From positions 62,001 to 126,000 of the forward strand of contig QNGE01000898.1 of the NCBI GenBank assembly GCA_008508345.1: a stretch of 64,000 nt of DNA. The letters are read 5' to 3'. The notes under the pieces were generated by a model. It was given only the letters and a program-made list of their open reading frames with translations, was not told the origin of the DNA and searched no databases. Each line of letters begins with the position of its first letter. Positions within the stretch are counted from its first letter, which is position 1. The DNA comes from Paragonimus westermani. Taxonomy: Eukaryota > Platyhelminthes > Trematoda > Plagiorchiida > Troglotrematidae. Positions 63,960 through 64,000 of the stretch are shown in pieces. Made by a program: the position numbers and the translations under genes.

Positions 63960-64000
63960 CTGAAAGGGAATTGAACCCGCTGGACAAGCGGTTCTATGAT
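63960..64000 (-). promoter_or_regulatory. B-box match at right edge, possible tRNA-like or SINE head
   Basis: The minus strand reads GCGGGTTCAATTCCC, a full match to GGTTCRANNCC. A tRNA T arm would pair GGG with CCC but the two outer pairs fail, so a functional tRNA is unlikely. Any A box would lie beyond the window edge. Confidence 0.3.

Overview
The window looks like gene-poor nuclear DNA of a flatworm, most likely a digenean trematode. It has no compact bacterial-style coding, it is AT-rich (about 40% GC by eye), reading frames are short, microsatellites are long, and there are assembly gaps. Decayed retroelements belong to groups that are abundant in flukes: RTE and CR1 non-LTR elements, Ty3/gypsy, Penelope-like elements (PLEs) and a hammerhead-bearing SINE resembling the schistosome Sm-alpha family. 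The species assignment is inference. No complete protein-coding gene can be defended; an ORF of roughly 130-170 codons is about what chance gives in 64 kb of this composition.

Layout. At 1-1245 (minus) there is a degraded RTE-type LINE running off the left edge, with endonuclease and linker visible. At 4869-5144 (minus) there is a piece of non-LTR reverse transcriptase. At 8736-9330 (plus) there is a frameshifted Ty3/gypsy integrase. At 11008-11196 (minus) there is an old copy of the hammerhead SINE. At 18797-19811 an (AGT)n tract and a 388-base gap abut the GIY-YIG end of a PLE (minus), with a PLE-type terminal motif in the opposite orientation just beyond it. At 21315-21469 (plus) is the best candidate for a host exon. 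At 26960-27115 (minus) is a CR1-like C terminus. At 31993-32361 and 61473-61841 (minus) are two 369-bp SINE copies, about 90% identical, each carrying a hammerhead fold. At 34348-36551 a 1.1-kb unit is present twice with a single N exactly at the junction, most likely a false assembly duplication. At 58420-58752 (plus) is a second PLE endonuclease with one in-frame stop. Smaller signals are a hairpin element at 38764-38930 with a rearranged relative at 50800-50851, an inverted repeat at 39638-39704, and microsatellites.

The most interesting content is self-cleaving-ribozyme biology. A tRNA-like A box and a hammerhead sit together in a dispersed SINE, and several weaker CTGATGA...GAAA-type motifs lie beside or resemble PLE termini. 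All catalytic cores seen here carry disabling-looking changes, so these are probably fossils of an active family elsewhere in the genome.
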